From Fasciolopsis buskii (taxonomy: Eukaryota; Platyhelminthes; Trematoda; Plagiorchiida; Fasciolidae), in assembly GCA_008360955.1 (NCBI GenBank), contig LUCM01003443.1, positions 248,001 through 312,000 on the forward strand: a stretch of 64,000 nt of DNA. The letters run 5' to 3'. The translations under genes were made by a program, and so were the position numbers. Below the pieces are notes generated by a model. The model had not been told where the DNA came from. It saw nothing but the letters and a program-made list of their open reading frames with translations, and did not search any database. Shown piece by piece: positions 46,760 to 60,500 of this stretch; within the stretch, counting starts at the first letter, position 1, and every line of letters begins with the position of its first letter.

Positions 46760-48414
46760 TCAATCATTCTGATTCGATAGAAAATGACAGCACGATCGCC
46801 ACTGTTCACGGTCCACTGCCATGTCCTTCAGTATTTTTAGTAAGCTAGTTGACGAGTGTTTCGGACCCCAACCACGAAGACGTGAGACACCTACTTTACC
46901 TAAGTTCTCTGTACATCTTCCCATTTTGCGTTGCCACGTCATTTGTTGGCATCCGCATGGGTTCTTCCATTCCTTAGGAGGAACACAAAACAGGGCACAA
47001 TATGGTAGACGAGTGTTCGACATACGCAACACGCGACCCAATCAGGGCTGGAACAAGGTATTCTGATAACCGGAACGTAGTACTAGATTCCTGACCTCTA
47101 TATTACTCACCTGGTCACTCCATCTAATCCTAGCCATACTACGTAGACATCGGTGGTCGAAAACCTCTAACTAGCAAACATCTTCCACGGGCGTACTCCA
47201 TGTTTCACAGCCGTACAACAGAGCTGAGCGCACTGCGGCAAAGTACACAACCTTTCAACTTCAGTAAAATAGCAGACCGGCGCCACAAGCGTTTCAGCCC
47301 AGCGTAAGCTATCCGAGTCTTGGATATACGCGTACTTACCTCCACTACCGAGCTACAATCGTTAGACACGCAGCTACCAAGGTAGGTGAGACGATCTACC
47401 ACCATTAGTTCTCGTCCGCTCAGCACCAAGTTCGGTACCGCTGCCGTCCAGTCCTGCGACGGCACTTTGCGATTTGAAGAGGTAAAGCACATGCCAAACC
47501 GAGCGACCGATCTCGACAGTCTATCTGGTGCGCGTTGTGCATGGTCCACAGACTCGAAAAGCCACATAGCGTCACCTGCGTAGTCTAGGTCACATAGCTT
47601 CCCCCCATTTCCCAGTTCGACTCCTACATCCCGGAGATCTCCTAAAGCATATTATCTTCCATTACCTCGTCCATGACGAAGTTGAAACAGGAATGGACTA
47701 TGGGCCAACTAAACTGCCCAGTGAATCAGCCGACGCTCTTGAGAGTGAATTCGTATGTTGTCTGATTCCCTGGGCGCTTTGCCTAGACTCGTCTCCCACG
47801 CACCATTCATAATCAGTCGGTTTGCAACTACGGCCGATAGCCACAGACTGATCTATTTCCTCATATTTATCTATTTACCGCTGTTAGTGGTCACTTCTCA
47901 GACCCTTGGTCTGCTGACGTCTTAGGGACATACGAGTCTCGCTATACGTGGCATCCGGGGAACAGATCTGCAGGCATCCAACTGGACAACTGAAGTCGAG
48001 GAAATTCATTGTTTCTGCTTTATGTGACAGAAAGTTCTGCGTGACAGTTGCCACTGAGTGCAAAGTTTCGTTGATCTGCTCCCAGCGTTCGCTCAGACCC
48101 TGGGCATTTTGTTGAGGCGACAATTGCAATTGTAATCGGTGATCATCGTCTAGAATCAACTGGGCCAGAAAAGCAGCTTTTGTGCTGGTGTGGCCACAAA
48201 CTAGGCAAAAACAAAACCGAGGGCAGACCAAAACATGGTCTGAATCCACAGATGTGGACCAGGAACATCCAGAATCCTCGATTGATAAACGCCACCAGTA
48301 ACAGATGACAATGTGATAGATCTGGGTCCAGCGCCGTGGAGATAAAATAGGACGCCTGGTGAGCCGATGTCGCACCTTGTGACAACTCATGGACCGTTGT
48401 CCACGCCCGGACAA
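46760..48414 (-). pseudogene. RTE-like LINE C, endonuclease end plus RT end and tail
   Basis: From 48414 down, the end of the endonuclease is legible (PRRWTQIYHIVICYWW, SIEDSGCSWSTSVDSDHVLV). A deletion follows, then the RT end with catalytic box LDYAGDAMWLFE (YADD changed to YAGD), RFGMCF, ELMVVDRLTYLGSCVS and STRISKTRIAYAGLKRLWRR. The tail shows GRVLRMSNTRLPYCALF, QMTWQRKMGR, SRLRGWGPK and REQWRSCCHFLS. The order is that of one element with the central RT missing. Open frames of 176, 120 and 93 codons remain, but catalytic losses make it dead. Confidence 0.85.
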
Positions 48415-50922
48415 ACTAGTACCGAAGTCAACCGTCCAAATGCGCGGAAACAGCGGACTTATTATATGTGGAAATGCATTGCTTTTCTGAGACGGGCAGA
48501 AGCTGATAAACTAGATATGCTACTTAATTCCTTCTTTTCACACGTCTACGAAACTGTTTCAGTGCCAGACTTTCGATAGCGCCATTGCGACGCCACGAAT
48601 TCCATATTCACTGGGTGTACCCTCGCCACCCTGAAATAAGATATCGGATAAAACTTTAACCGGTTCGTAGAAAACATCAAAGTGTACGCAAATTGACTTC
48701 CGGTCAGTTTCAGCCGAGGAATATCGCCACGATCCAAAGCGTGACGCACTCATCACCTGGATGCAGTCCAGCTCCATCCAAACAATGCTCTTGAAACAGT
48801 CCAACCTAGAGTTTCAAGCGGCTTGCAATATGGCCAGGCCATAAGAAGCGGCTTAAAAACAACCACAATCACAAGCCATCCCAATTAGCCGCCTCATAGT
48901 CTGCCAGGCAGTCAGTCGAAGCCGAACCAACCATAGCTGTTATGCACTGGAAGCGCTGTTAAATAGGCGGCTACCTCAAGCATCATTGACTCAAGTGCAT
49001 CGCCAAGGATGCCATTTGCAAAGAGGTCAGTTCAATCGAGGGTGCAAGTCGAAACCAACCCCGTTCCCACGCCCACTATCTCTACCGTCTTCCTACCACT
49101 GTCCTGTCCTGACAGCTTCCACATCTTGATCGTCTCGAGTTGCTACTCGCCTCTACGTAAACGATGTCGAAATACAAGCAGTCACAGGCAGTGGAAGTTC
49201 TGTAGGCTACGTTTAACAATCTGTCGTTGACAGACCATGCAGGTGGATGTGCATTTATTTAACTCAACTCAAGTATGATTCAAACCACGAAAAAGGGGAA
49301 GGGGAGAAGCACTCTGTAGACCTAATCACATACACAGCGACTCTTCTATTCCTAACATCACGTCAACGGTTGTCGACCGTGACTCACGATTCCCTAGTGG
49401 AATTGATGCCCTGTTACCAAACCGAAGTGGAAGAATGGTTGGAGGAATTCCAATCATCAGCTTACGATCAGTCTCACTGACTAAACGGTAGGGAAACATG
49501 AGGGCCTCGTGACACTGAGCCTTTGACTGACTGTGAAGTTCACACCATTCGGATAGTGCTAAACATCCTGCGGGGGCGAGCACACTCATCCACCACATAT
49601 TCCGGTAAGTGCCATGCTTTACACTTCGTACGTCGCCCGTCGATAGCTTGGAACCACGGTTTAGTCATCTCCCCTAGATTAAATACCAGTCACCCGCTGC
49701 CGAGCGGCGTCCATTCCCGAAACTTAGTGGAGAATCCTCCGCCTTTTGAAGGCAGCATTTAGGGCGTCCTCAGCAAACGCTTTCTGAGATGCACGATCGT
49801 TGGGGAGCATTCAGGGAGATATTCAGAGCAGGCATGTGGCTCGGAGTAAAAGACACTTACTAGTGTTCTTGCCTGGTAGTTCAGTTTGAAATCGGGGCGT
49901 ATACTGACTACCTTCACCTGCAATTCACGCGGTGTATGGCATTCTATATAACCGTCTTTCACTATCATGAAATGCCTTTTAATGGGGATAGTTCCTCGCC
50001 AACTTTGCATTACTGCCCTAATATCCGATCGAGGATGACCGAGAATGCCAATTCATGTAAGAATGACTGACCTCGGCTTAAGTTTTACAAATTATCATTT
50101 TGCGACACTGGAATGCTTAATACTCAGGATTTGTACATGGGTCGTATATAACAGTTTAATAAATAATGCAGTAAATCCAAAGCGCACTATCCACTATCTT
50201 AGTCAGAAACAGCAAAACGAGCACTTTCGGTTTTTAGCCGGGTAAAATTCCCTCAGTACTAACCGCGAAGCTGATCTGGATTGGGTAGTCACAATTCCAA
50301 TAGCAAAAAATTCGAAAAATTGAAGAATAACTGTGGGTTACTCGATGGAGTTCAGGGTATCTACATGCCCATTTCACGTCTCAGCACGGACAAGAACAAT
50401 AATAGGCCTGGGAAGAAACACGTGTAATTCAGTTCAATTGCTCTTCCGCACGTGAATGAGTAAGATATGTCGATTTCGCGTCTTTGAATTGCTCCGTTTC
50501 AGAGAGTTCGCCCTCACATTCCTGAATCAAGTTATTTAAGTCCAAGAGGGCCTTATCCAATCTCATCTGACAGTCTGGAATGATCATTTTAGATTCGTCT
50601 AGAAGCGCCTTCTGTTTGGAGCTGGTAATTACTAAATAAATGCTCTCACAGCCATTCTTAATTCGTGTTCTTCAATATGCTGTGCCACCTTTTCTTCATA
50701 CTTTTGAGTTTCCTTCCTGAATTCTTCCTCGTAGTTCTTTTTCTCCTTTGCAATTCTGCCCATTTATTGGAAAAAGGAATCAGAAACTACCGTTTCACTA
50801 CGTTGCTAGAGATAGTCAACCTTTTGAGCCTCGGGTCAGCCATCAGCGACACAAGGACCGACCAGGCCAATATTAGTTCCACCCCACACGGAAACCAATC
50901 GCCCGGGCTAGGTCAGTTCGGT
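48415..50922. other. No firm gene
   Basis: No transposon motif is legible. On the minus strand near 50005-49925 a short segment (RHFMIVKDGYIECHTPREL) ends at CAG|GTGAAG and resembles an exon, but its acceptor is weak. On the + strand TTCCG|GTAAGT at about 49601 follows an open frame without a clear acceptor. Confidence 0.4.
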
Positions 50923-53900
50923 TCAGTTTTTACAGTTCCCGCTGCAATTAGATTGCAGGTCTTTGCGGCGAGATGCCTGAACATCTACTTTCTTGCACTG
51001 AAAGCTCCTTGTATCAGACGATGCTCCGACACAAGAGGGTGCAATCCTTTTTAAATTCTTGTGGTGGGACTGCGAGTCTTGTATGTGAATCCAACTCTCA
51101 ATCCCATTGTGATTAAAAGGGAGAAACAATTGACATGCATACCCCTCGGCCCTACTCCTCAGTGCCACAACTTACACGCTGTTTTTCCTCAAACACATAA
51201 AACAATCCACTGTCTCGACTCCTTCTGAATTCACGCCTTGATCCCACCTCTACCACTCACAGTGTGTGACAGATGGCCTACTTCTCGAGCCTGTAATCGC
51301 ACGCTCTCTGGCAACCTGTTTCCCGTTGCTCCTTGCCTAAAATAGAGCTCCACGGTGACCTCGTGCCTCGGCCAGTCCAGTAACGGTCTTGAAGGTCCGT
51401 ATTAACTCACCTCTTGCCCTATGTCCTTTCAGGGAATAGAAGCCGAGTGCTCTTAATCTTTGTTCTTATCTTATGTGCCTCAGCTGCCTAGACCAGCATG
51501 CGAAAACAGGCTGAACCTGTTCCACAAGTTCCATATCTCCTTCCAAATACGGTCTCTATGCCTGGACACAATAATCTAGATGTAATCGGACAATCGCTTT
51601 GAACAGCGGCAGGTCTTTGGGCCTCCTGGATCCTATGATCCATCTTAGTCGGCATAAGGCACGCTATGCCTTCTTGATCGCTTTCTGACATTGCAGACTG
51701 GGTATGAGGTCCAAACTCATTAGTATACCGAGATCCCTTCCTTGGTGTGTTTGTTACGCCGCGACCTGATTTCCGAATGGACCGATGGGGCGAGCGGGAT
51801 TAGCTTCTCCTTACGTAGGCCGCTGGCACCTGTGTATGTTTAACGGAAGGTGACATCCTGCCCATCACTGATAGCCATTATCCAGATAACTTCGTTGTCT
51901 GCTGTCCCTAATGACTCGATGCCACACGCAATCATAATACGTGGATTTTTCAGCCCGCTGTTTATGTTGGTGGTATGCACCAGGAAGAGCAGTAATTCTA
52001 AGTCACGCCCCTGAGGCACAGCGCTGTACATCGGTCTTATGTCTGATAGATGCCCCTTGACTCAGCCCAAGAGATCTAACCTTCAGGCTCTGTGCTTTGC
52101 AGTTGATCGCCTTGGAGTCCACCGGAAGGGCTTCACCTCCTGGTCAAGAAGCCTGTGGTTAACGGAATCGGAGGCCTTCTGTATGTTCAGACAGCAGATT
52201 TCCACACTTTCGCCTGTTTCCATCCTGCCGGCAGTAGCCAGGAGGACAAGGTCGCAGCGTTTGGACGTGAAGGTTGCCGGTTCAAGTCCTCCCACCCCCG
52301 GCCAGCTTCCCTTCTTGGTAACCCTCTGCTGGAGGCGGCCTTTTCCTGAAAAATGATGTACGTAGTTATTTCAGCAATAACGAAGTGAAAGAAAGATGTG
52401 TTCTTTTGTATAGGAAGCTGATCGAGTTGACTGGATACGAACATCTGTGTCAAAAACCTTGTTGCTGCACCATTATTGGCTTGGTTGCTTCCAGGTGATT
52501 GACTTTCCTGTCTCCCATATCCCTATCAAGTTGCTTTAGCTCTGTGGATGTCATACCCGCTAGTCTAAACTTGCCTCAGTTATCTCTGTTCCCGTATTTA
52601 TGCACCCGCATAACTGTTGACGTCAGCCTTCAGCGGGAAGCCGCTTGCCATTAATCAGCAAGGTGAAAATTTTAGCCGGATCCTCGCAAAAGTTCACTGT
52701 CATTGGGCGGATCCCGTCAGACATTGCCGTGTTCATTTCGTCCGTTTGTTTCAGGTTGTCACACACTTCCTTCCTCGTGATTGCCTTGTTCGACATCTGC
52801 ACTATAAAGATGGCTTGGCTCAAGATTGTTCCTATACTCCTTGGATCCATCGCCATACTGTTTGAAAAATTCCTGTGGTTGGTCGACCCCCCTGGCTGTT
52901 GGTTGGTAGATTTTTACTTCACCCATGGTCTATCTTAAAGCTGGCTTAGACTGTACATTTTAGGTTTGAGTTTGTTTTTAGTGGCCCCGGTGGTACGCTT
53001 CTCGTAGACAGTTGGGCATTGTCTCTGGATGCGTAACGTCTTATTTCTCTTGAACCTGTGATTCAGATGGTCTCGATGGCTCTTTGCTTTCACTTTCGGG
53101 CTGTCGTAGTTCTACTCCCCATCGCGTTGATAGCCCTTTATTTTGATTCGACGGAGTGGTGCAACTAATTCCTTTATTGCTGATAGGTTGCTCTTAACTA
53201 ACTTCCACTGACATTACACGCAGGTGCCACCTCTTCCTGCTTCCCAAGGTGTCCGGAGACTCAAGCACGTCAGTCTATTTTTGTACATCCCTTAGAGGTT
53301 TCCGCCGTATTTGACGGGGCTAGCTGTCCCTTTAGAGCCGGTCGCATGCCGACTATGGCAGGGTTGCTCCTGTCTATCGGTCCCTACAACTCGAGGCTCC
53401 CTATGTCGTTTGGTGTTCTTGTGTTAACCAAGTTAAGGACTGCTTGGCCAAATATTTATTGAGTCTCTTGCATAACGTAATCCACTATCCGACTTGCATG
53501 AATAAACTCCGGTATTTGGTGCCCAAAAGTGATGCCTGTGTACCCAGCTAATCTTGGCAGCGGTAAATTCCCCCAGTACGATCAGCTTGCCCGCGGACCC
53601 TGCGACCACACTGGGGAAATAAAACAGCACCACGTCCTCCTTTTTCGTCGACCGCGGGCTTGAGTTCACTCTAGCGACTGACGTTCTGGAGCCACCAGTT
53701 TTGGTGAAGAAGTCCGGGGCAATATATTTTTGGAGTACCCAGCTTATGGCCCTTCTGTTAGTCGGACATTTCGGCCACTGGGATCAGCCTTCCGCCTCCT
53801 AATAGTCCATCCTCTTATCCATCATAAATAATACGTATTTCCATGCCATTAAATTTACTGCTGCCCTACCCCGACTGAAACCACGTCTCAGCAACAGCCA

Positions 53901-54790
53901 CCACGTCAACATCCAGAGTCGTGAACTGCAGCTCCGTCCATTTGTTAACGACAACTTACTGATTTGTGCAGGCCACTATCAAATCCCCATTGTCGCCTTT
54001 TGGACGCCGAACAGAATGGGTGCCAAATGCTTGTGATTTATTACCGGGGCCTTCGTCGGTTGTTTTGTGTGGCAATCCAGAGCCCCATCTCCACCGCTTA
54101 GGCTTAAGCATCCTTTTCCTGCTTCTTCTGGTACATGGTACTCACGGGTGTCAGTTCCAAATTTCGCCCGCCAGCTACGTTTAACTCCAGCCCACTGCAC
54201 GGATTGTCCTGTGGTTGACCTAAAACAAACATGTGGATACTCAGTTTGAGGCTTGCAGCCACGCGGTATTGCGTCCCGGAGAATTACGCTTGAAAATTTT
54301 GAACCGATCTTGTTGATAGCAGTATCCTCCGGTTCTATGGCAATCTGTCTCCTCCTGGTCATTTTTATTTAATCCGCTAGTTCCAAGGACCTGCCGTGCA
54401 CTAGCGAGCTCAACGTACGCGTGAATCATGTCCTCCCGAGTCACTACCTTCCTGCCACATTACCACGATTGCTACCGTTTTACTAAAGACGTGTTCCGAC
54501 GTTTCCACCACTCGAAGCAGATCCACTACCTGGTACCTTAACGCCCTTTCAGTCTGCTTCCCCTCCATCACTTAGTGCTTTGGGATCCCATGGACAACTA
54601 CATTACGGATCCTACCCAAGGCAGTGTCGCCGGATTTTTGTAGTATTTAGCGCCCGGCTTGTCTGATGTGGCGCTATTCACCAGTATGCCATCCGGCCGG
54701 GCATTTGTCTCTTCCGAGTCCAGTTCAAAGCTTCTTGCTAAAAGAAACAAAAACAACGCCTCATCGCACCCTGACGACGAGAGATATTGG
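50923..54790 (-). pseudogene. CR1-like LINE Y, ORF1 through C-terminus, decayed
   Basis: From high to low coordinates the full CR1 order is legible. ORF1 shows RRM-type RNVVVHGIPK, then TERALRYQVVDLLRVVETSE (about 54.6-54.5 kb). The endonuclease shows NKWTELQ and VVAVAETWF (53.9 kb) and a GDFN-type motif reading LGEFTAAKISW (53.6 kb). The linker is VCDNLKQTDEMNTAMSDGI (52.8 kb). The RT shows YLDF-type LNIQKASDSVNH (52.2 kb), SAVPQG and a ruined FADD box (IACGIES, 51.95 kb). The post-RT part is RALGFYSLKGHRARGELIRT (51.4 kb). It is interrupted by a SINE at 52.2 kb and by many stops. Confidence 0.8.
52225..52345 (+). repeat. SINE-like element, copy 2, inserted in LINE Y
   Basis: Homologous to the 41.27-kb sequence: GCAGTAGCCA, the TGAAGGTTGC block, B box GGTTCAAGTCC at 52279-52289, CTCCCACC, then a tail ending CTGAAAAA. 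It separates RT motifs of LINE Y that are contiguous in intact elements, so it inserted after LINE Y. Confidence 0.55.
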
Positions 54791-56105
54791 GGATCGCAAG
54801 CGTTCGCAGTTCAAATCAAGGATGCAGAAAGAGCAATCAAAAGCCCGAAGACTACTCCTTTATTCCTTACCTCGGGATACACGGCATCCCAGTCGTGGTC
54901 GGACGCTTGTTTGCGGTGAACCACGTTCTGCATCTTTACCAAGTCCCCGGACAGTTGGTTCCACATATTTTCGACGCTCTTGTTAGAGAGTTGCGACCCG
55001 AATAACAACGTAGATTGTGTTTTTGAAAGCGTCCTTACGTCCGTGTGTGCGAGAGTCCAGTCGTCGTTTGAGCTAAACCCCGGCGAGCCGTTCATAATCG
55101 TGAAGGTCTCCTCCAGGCTACCCCGGTGTTTTCGTCTGTCCAACGAGAAGAGATCTAAGTGACAGTCGTTGATCGTATGACTTCCCACCTTAACCGTCCG
55201 CGTAACTAGTTGCTGTACCGGTTCGAAGCAAGCCACGTCCTTTTTGAATAAAAGAAACTAAGTCTGCACAGTGTATTCCAAGTGAGGTCCTACTGTGGCA
55301 TTGTATGGATGGCATGAGCACCGGTTTCCGACGGGACAAGGCTGACGTCAATCTTAACAAATCACCTATAGTCTTTTGGGCTGCTGCGGCTCACTGGTCC
55401 GTCCATTCAAAACCCAACATGACGAGTATCTTACCCTGGTAGTCGCGTTCACAGTAAGCAATCCCTGGTCATTTGATACTGCTAGACTTTCGGTGTTTGA
55501 AAATAACAAATGACTGCTCGCGCTTAGGGGCAAGTCTCACTCGTCAGCCCAATCTACGGCAACCCCCGTGTCGCTGCTAAGATCGCCCGTAAACCCTACT
55601 GCCTTGAAATCGTCCGCGAGGAGAAAGTTAGGTGATTTTAAGGCTGAGGCTAGATCGTTGATGAGGAGCAGGAACCAAATTCTCTCCAATATGGTCCCAC
55701 TGGTGGTCAGACTTGATGGAACAACTACATCCTATCCTGATTTAGAATGTCCTGGTAAAAAGCTTTTCACCCATTGATACACATGCCTCAGGACACCAAA
55801 TGACACTAAATTCATCAGAAGCAAATGAGGATTCAGCGAATCAAACGTCAGGCTGAAGTCAAGGTAACATACTTCAACTCGCTCACGCCCATCAAATCTT
55901 CATCCAAGAGGCAGAGGAAGTTGTTGAGGCAAGATGTATTCTGCATGGAGCCGTGTCGAGCCAGACAGGGCCGAGCGCTATGCTAGATATTGGCAAATGT
56001 GGGCCTGAATTAACGTCTTCATCCCTGGAACAGACTGCTGGCCTGAAGATTTCGAGTATAGAGTTCGGACCACTTTTGGGTAGACAACTGCTGCACTGCC
56101 TTAAA
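54791..56105 (-). pseudogene. CR1-like LINE X, 5'-truncated copy 2
   Basis: The RT region is nearly identical to copy 1 at 23.05-23.93 kb, including VGFTGD and ALKSPNF. It has an extra in-frame 12 bases, giving GDLSSDTG. The C-terminal region is present here and absent (N) in copy 1: [36 protein letters not shown] and VENMWNQLSGDLV, typical of post-RT CR1 sequence. Similarity to copy 1 stops abruptly at about 56105, consistent with 5' truncation. Its 3' side runs straight into ORF1 of LINE Y on the same strand. Confidence 0.82.
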
Positions 56106-56639
56106 CTTTTGTTGTTTCACTCCTTATCGAACTATCTTGGAATGGGTTTAAATCCGCAAAGCTCTTGAGCCTGCTGTACACTCAATTTAAGCTAATTTGT
56201 GGTCCGTTTTACGCCAAAATGAGATAGTCCAGCGGCGAACGATCGTGCCCATATTTCTCTTTTCCCCCTTGCGCTTGAGGAAGTCTAGCCCTGCAAATTT
56301 TCCTTTCAGGCTTTTGCAGACTGAAGAATTATTTTTCGGTACTGCACTACACTGGTACTGTTCGACAAATTCCGTGAATTGTTTGATGATTTTTCAGGCT
56401 ACTTGATGAAGTTTACCCGCCAGGGCAATGCTTTGGAATAATTTTTGCGTGGTGTCCAACCGGCACGTAAGCCCCAGTGCCAAAACCTACAATCTTTTCT
56501 GCGTGCTTGACATAATAGTAGCTACCTGCATTCCGATTACTGAGAGTCACCCCAGGCGGCATGATCAAATCTTCACATGTATGAAACATGAAAAGATGGG
56601 CTAGTGAAAACAAATTTATTACGTTATAACTGAAGGGCT

Positions 56640-59600
56640 ATAGTGAATTTGTTTGCGATATCGGATGGCTGAGGCTAATTTTTGATAACGATATGCAATA
56701 TGTTCATTTACAAATCCCATTAGCGGGGCAGTTTTGTCTTGCGTTATCGGTCGTTTATAAACCTACGAAATGTGAAATTTGACGGAGGGGGGAACAGCGG
56801 AGGGTGAGCCAGGGCAATGAAGCCGATCACACTGAGAATGGTTATAAGGTGAAGAAATATCAAGAAAGTTCCCTGGTAATTTTCAGAAGCAGTGAGAGTC
56901 AGGATGCAAGGACGAAGTGAATATATGCACGAAAGTCCTCAAAAGTAAAGAAATGACCGCGGAGAACCCCGAAATGGATAGTGGAATAGAAACGATGGAC
57001 GCTATTTGGTGGAGGACAAGATTTGGATAAAGAACGGTTTTGGCAAGCGCTTGATGTGTAGAAAAATTTGTGCTCAATGAAGTTTGCTGCAGGATGTGTA
57101 CAGTATTTATTGATAAAAGGATAGCAGACTTTTGGAAAGGAGAAACTGGTCTAAATGAGTTACCGGCAGGCATCAGCCTGGTTTGCCAGCTTTGGAGGTA
57201 GCGCCAGGGTGTCTTTTTCTCTTTATGACTTACAGAAGCGGCAGGGATATTTACGTCCCCTAATCGTTCCCGATATTAGGCTGGTCCCCTCAGTCGACAA
57301 AACCATGCCGGGCACCAGTGGAAAACTTGATGGATGTGAACGAGCGCAGAATGTTCCAGATGTTAGTGTGAGTTTGCACCATGTTTGCAAGTTCAGTGAT
57401 ATAGTGGGTGTGTGTGCCTTAGTAATATTTTCAATCATTGTCAGGCGACCAGTGAAAACCCAACCTATTGCTTTACTCTAATGTGGGGATTTAGTTAGTA
57501 TGGATGGTAAACACAGAGAGTTATGCATGTCCAGTTTTGAATGTGACGCCATGCGTTCTAGTCAATCGCGACTATCCGTCTGGTTGTAGATTTCCAGGCA
57601 GGCCTGGGGTAGAGCCTTAGACGTCCTTAGGGCGTGAGAACCAGCAGTATCGCGTAAAACCTGGGTGCAGAATCTGAAACATAATGGGGATGAATAGTCT
57701 GCCTTGGGTAACAGCTTGGGGTTATGAAGAATTATGATTTAGAGGCTGGGACTGAGCAGATAGAGACAAAATCCAATTTTTCTTTCTCCATGTGAAAAAA
57801 ACTGTGGATAGGCTGAAATTAGCGACCTTAGGTGGTGCCTGGACATAGATAACGGTATCATAGTTTAGACGTTGCTGCCGTGAAATAACAAGGGAAAAGT
57901 GAGGAGTCAGGATTGGCGCTGAAAAACAAAGTGTTAGGGTGAATGGACCGGCGCCGAGCCCTTGAGTTAACTCTTGGAGAGTTAGTCAGTGATACATAGA
58001 ACGGGTCATCCAGCTGACACTGAGAAAGTCTCATGCGATAAGGTAACCGGGATCTCTTAGAGACGGGATGATATCGTTACCTTTGTATTATGAATCCAGA
58101 GCATTTTCCGTGGCATTTCTTTGTAGCACTTCCGGTGTCCATAAGCGAAGACATTGGGCTACCTTAAGGGTTGATGGTCATCATGATTAGGCTGCTATGC
58201 AATACCGGGCCAAAAAGAAATAAAATGACCTGAAATGGAAGATTATTGAGATGGATGCATTGAGAACCAGAAAAGATGAACCGGAGCAAAGGTTAATATA
58301 TTTTAAGTTGGTTGATTCGCTTACTGTATTGGGATAAAATAACAGTGCCAGTGATATAATGGCCTATTTACCGGCATCAGTGATCCCGATGATAGACCCG
58401 CGAAAGGAAAGTAACAGCAGACCAGTACCAACGCTTAGATTGCATAAATATGGGTGGATGGTGCAAAGTTTTGGACTAGTCGAAGGTTTGCAGTTATCAT
58501 TCAGCAACTCTGAGCCAATAAATAGGAGTGGAGAGCATGACAAGGATAGATGATCGATGGCGGAATTATCCTGAAATTAGGGAAGTAAATGTGATATTAC
58601 ATTTACCCATCTAGTATGTTGCTGAATTTTCGGGCAACCACACTGCCGGCGGCAAAATCGTTAATCGCCCTTGCTGTGGTTATTGAAGGCAGCACTGGAA
58701 CGTATTCCATGGCATGGTAGGGAGCCAGCAGTAAACAGTGACGAAAACAGCAGGGTCAGTAAGGTTATATGGAGTGCTCTGTGCTCCAGTCTCAGTCATC
58801 TCGGGCTGTCTACACATAGTCGCAACTGGTAGCAACCCTTGGCAGGTCGCTGGTTTTTCCCCGCAAATAGGACCAATCTTATGCAGCCAGGGGACAGAAG
58901 TTCTCTAACGAAGGTTATATTGTTCTCACCTTCATCGTCAGTGTTTGAGCGTCACTTTGGAGTGACGTCGGTTATAGTTAGCAGGTTAACGTCAGAGCCA
59001 GCTATGAGTTTTAACATTTTTACCCGGCCGTTTTGATTCTATCTGCAGCTTACCAGGCTCACAACTGCATGGATTGAGCTATTTTTCCCATTTCCAGCTG
59101 CTACCGTTGGAACACAGATTGGCGCTGGCATGAGCTAACAGTGGAAATTTGCTGAAAGCGTTTATGTGGGGCGGAGGTACGTGCTGGTTTTCGCGGTTGC
59201 TGAAAAATTTATCATTAACTGGCAACCAGCCATAAGGACCGGCTGGGGAAGGCAGTACAGAAGGGGAAGGCGAAAAAGAAGAAGTCAGAGAAAGCATTGG
59301 CATGGAGGTGCTGCGAAACTTTGAGCAAAGAGATTACTCAAGTGGATCAGGTCATGGATAATACAGGTTGGCATAGTAGTAGTAGTAATTCCTTAGAGTG
59401 ATAGAATATCAGGGGGTAAAGTCAACTCAGCAGACACTTCAAGGCTTATCTCGCGTGTTGGATGGTGGGAAAGCAAGAAATGAATATGCCCTTTGAAGGG
59501 CGGCAAGTGCCATGCTGGAGTATTGCGACTGCCGAGATATGTAACGTTTGCAGCTAGTTTGTAAGATTGAGGGTGATATACAAATCACGCACAATAAAAT

Positions 59601-60500
59601 AAAAGGTAACATTTAATCAATGAAGCCAACGGACTGTGCACTGCATACTCTTGACATTGTGGCTCAGATCATGCTAAGCGCCGTTGGGTAGGTTGTTTGA
59701 CTTCAAGCCGAATGTTTAAGATTAAAAGTAACATGGCCTTATCAGAATAGGTACGCACTAGTCTAACGTGGTTAAGGTGTAGTTAGGACATTTGACAGGG
59801 GTAGAATTTGGTGAGTCAGAAAATGGCTCCTTCAACAGAGAAGGCGCTTTTAATTTAGGCAGTCGATAAGTATTATAAACGCAGTGGTCTTAAGGTTTCT
59901 GAATAGAATAATAAACCGAAGACAATACAAGGAGCAGTTTGGCTACCTGAATTATCAGGGTGGTTGTTGATTTGCATGGTTAGTTGAATGGGTGATTGCA
60001 ATGCCTTCCCTGCGGATTCGGACTGTTTCAGGATGCACGTTGCTCTGTTGTTTGGAGGCAGGACGGGGAATCGCCTGAAATGTGTTTGGAATGGGGTGTA
60101 ATCCAGACTTCTGAGGTCACCTACATGTCCGGTAATCCGTGGGACGGCGATAACGTGCATGGATATACCGTCTGTACCACTAGGTTTAGGTACTTTAGTT
60201 ACAAAATTTAAGAGAATCCGCCTATGGGGTGGTTGGACGGACAAAGGTGGACGAAGTTCATCAAGGCCTATCGGTTTTGGCCGCGACCAACGAAGATGAA
60301 GCTTTGGGCTTATTTTGCAGCAGATAAACGTGGAGGGTGGGTGTGACTAACACCGGGCCGTTTATTTTCAGGTGGGCTAGCAAAGAGAGTGAAGGGGAAG
60401 CTGAGTGAAGTGAACTAAGAAGAGTTCGCTCGGGAGAAATGTCTATAGGTGCACAGTTTCAGGTTTTCGCGGCAGCTACCATTAGCATGTAGGACCCAGT
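56640..60500. other. G-over-C skewed block
   Basis: The + strand has strong G excess (57001-57060 has about 20 G and 6 C), opposite in sign to the 10.1-13.2 kb block. Most open frames here are composition effects. A + strand frame of 108 codons (57155-57478) contains the candidate exon listed separately. No transposase, RT or other domain is recognised. Confidence 0.4.
57294..57367 (+). CDS. Candidate exon, unknown gene
   Basis: An acceptor (GGCTGGTCCCCTCAG) is followed by 74 open nucleotides reading DKTMPGTSGKLDGCERAQ and NVPDVS. A very good donor, AGT|GTGAGT, follows. The frame is also open to both sides, so a longer unspliced frame cannot be excluded. No family was recognised. Confidence 0.3.

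Noticed and set aside
49925..50005. Minus-strand exon ending CAG|GTGAAG
   Set aside because: The peptide looks plausible, but the acceptor lacks a pyrimidine tract and there is no partner exon.
50665..51054. Hydrophobic 129-codon + strand frame resembling a signal peptide start
   Set aside because: Its second half is antisense to the C-terminal region of CR1-like LINE Y. The Leu/Phe-rich start comes from a T-rich stretch.
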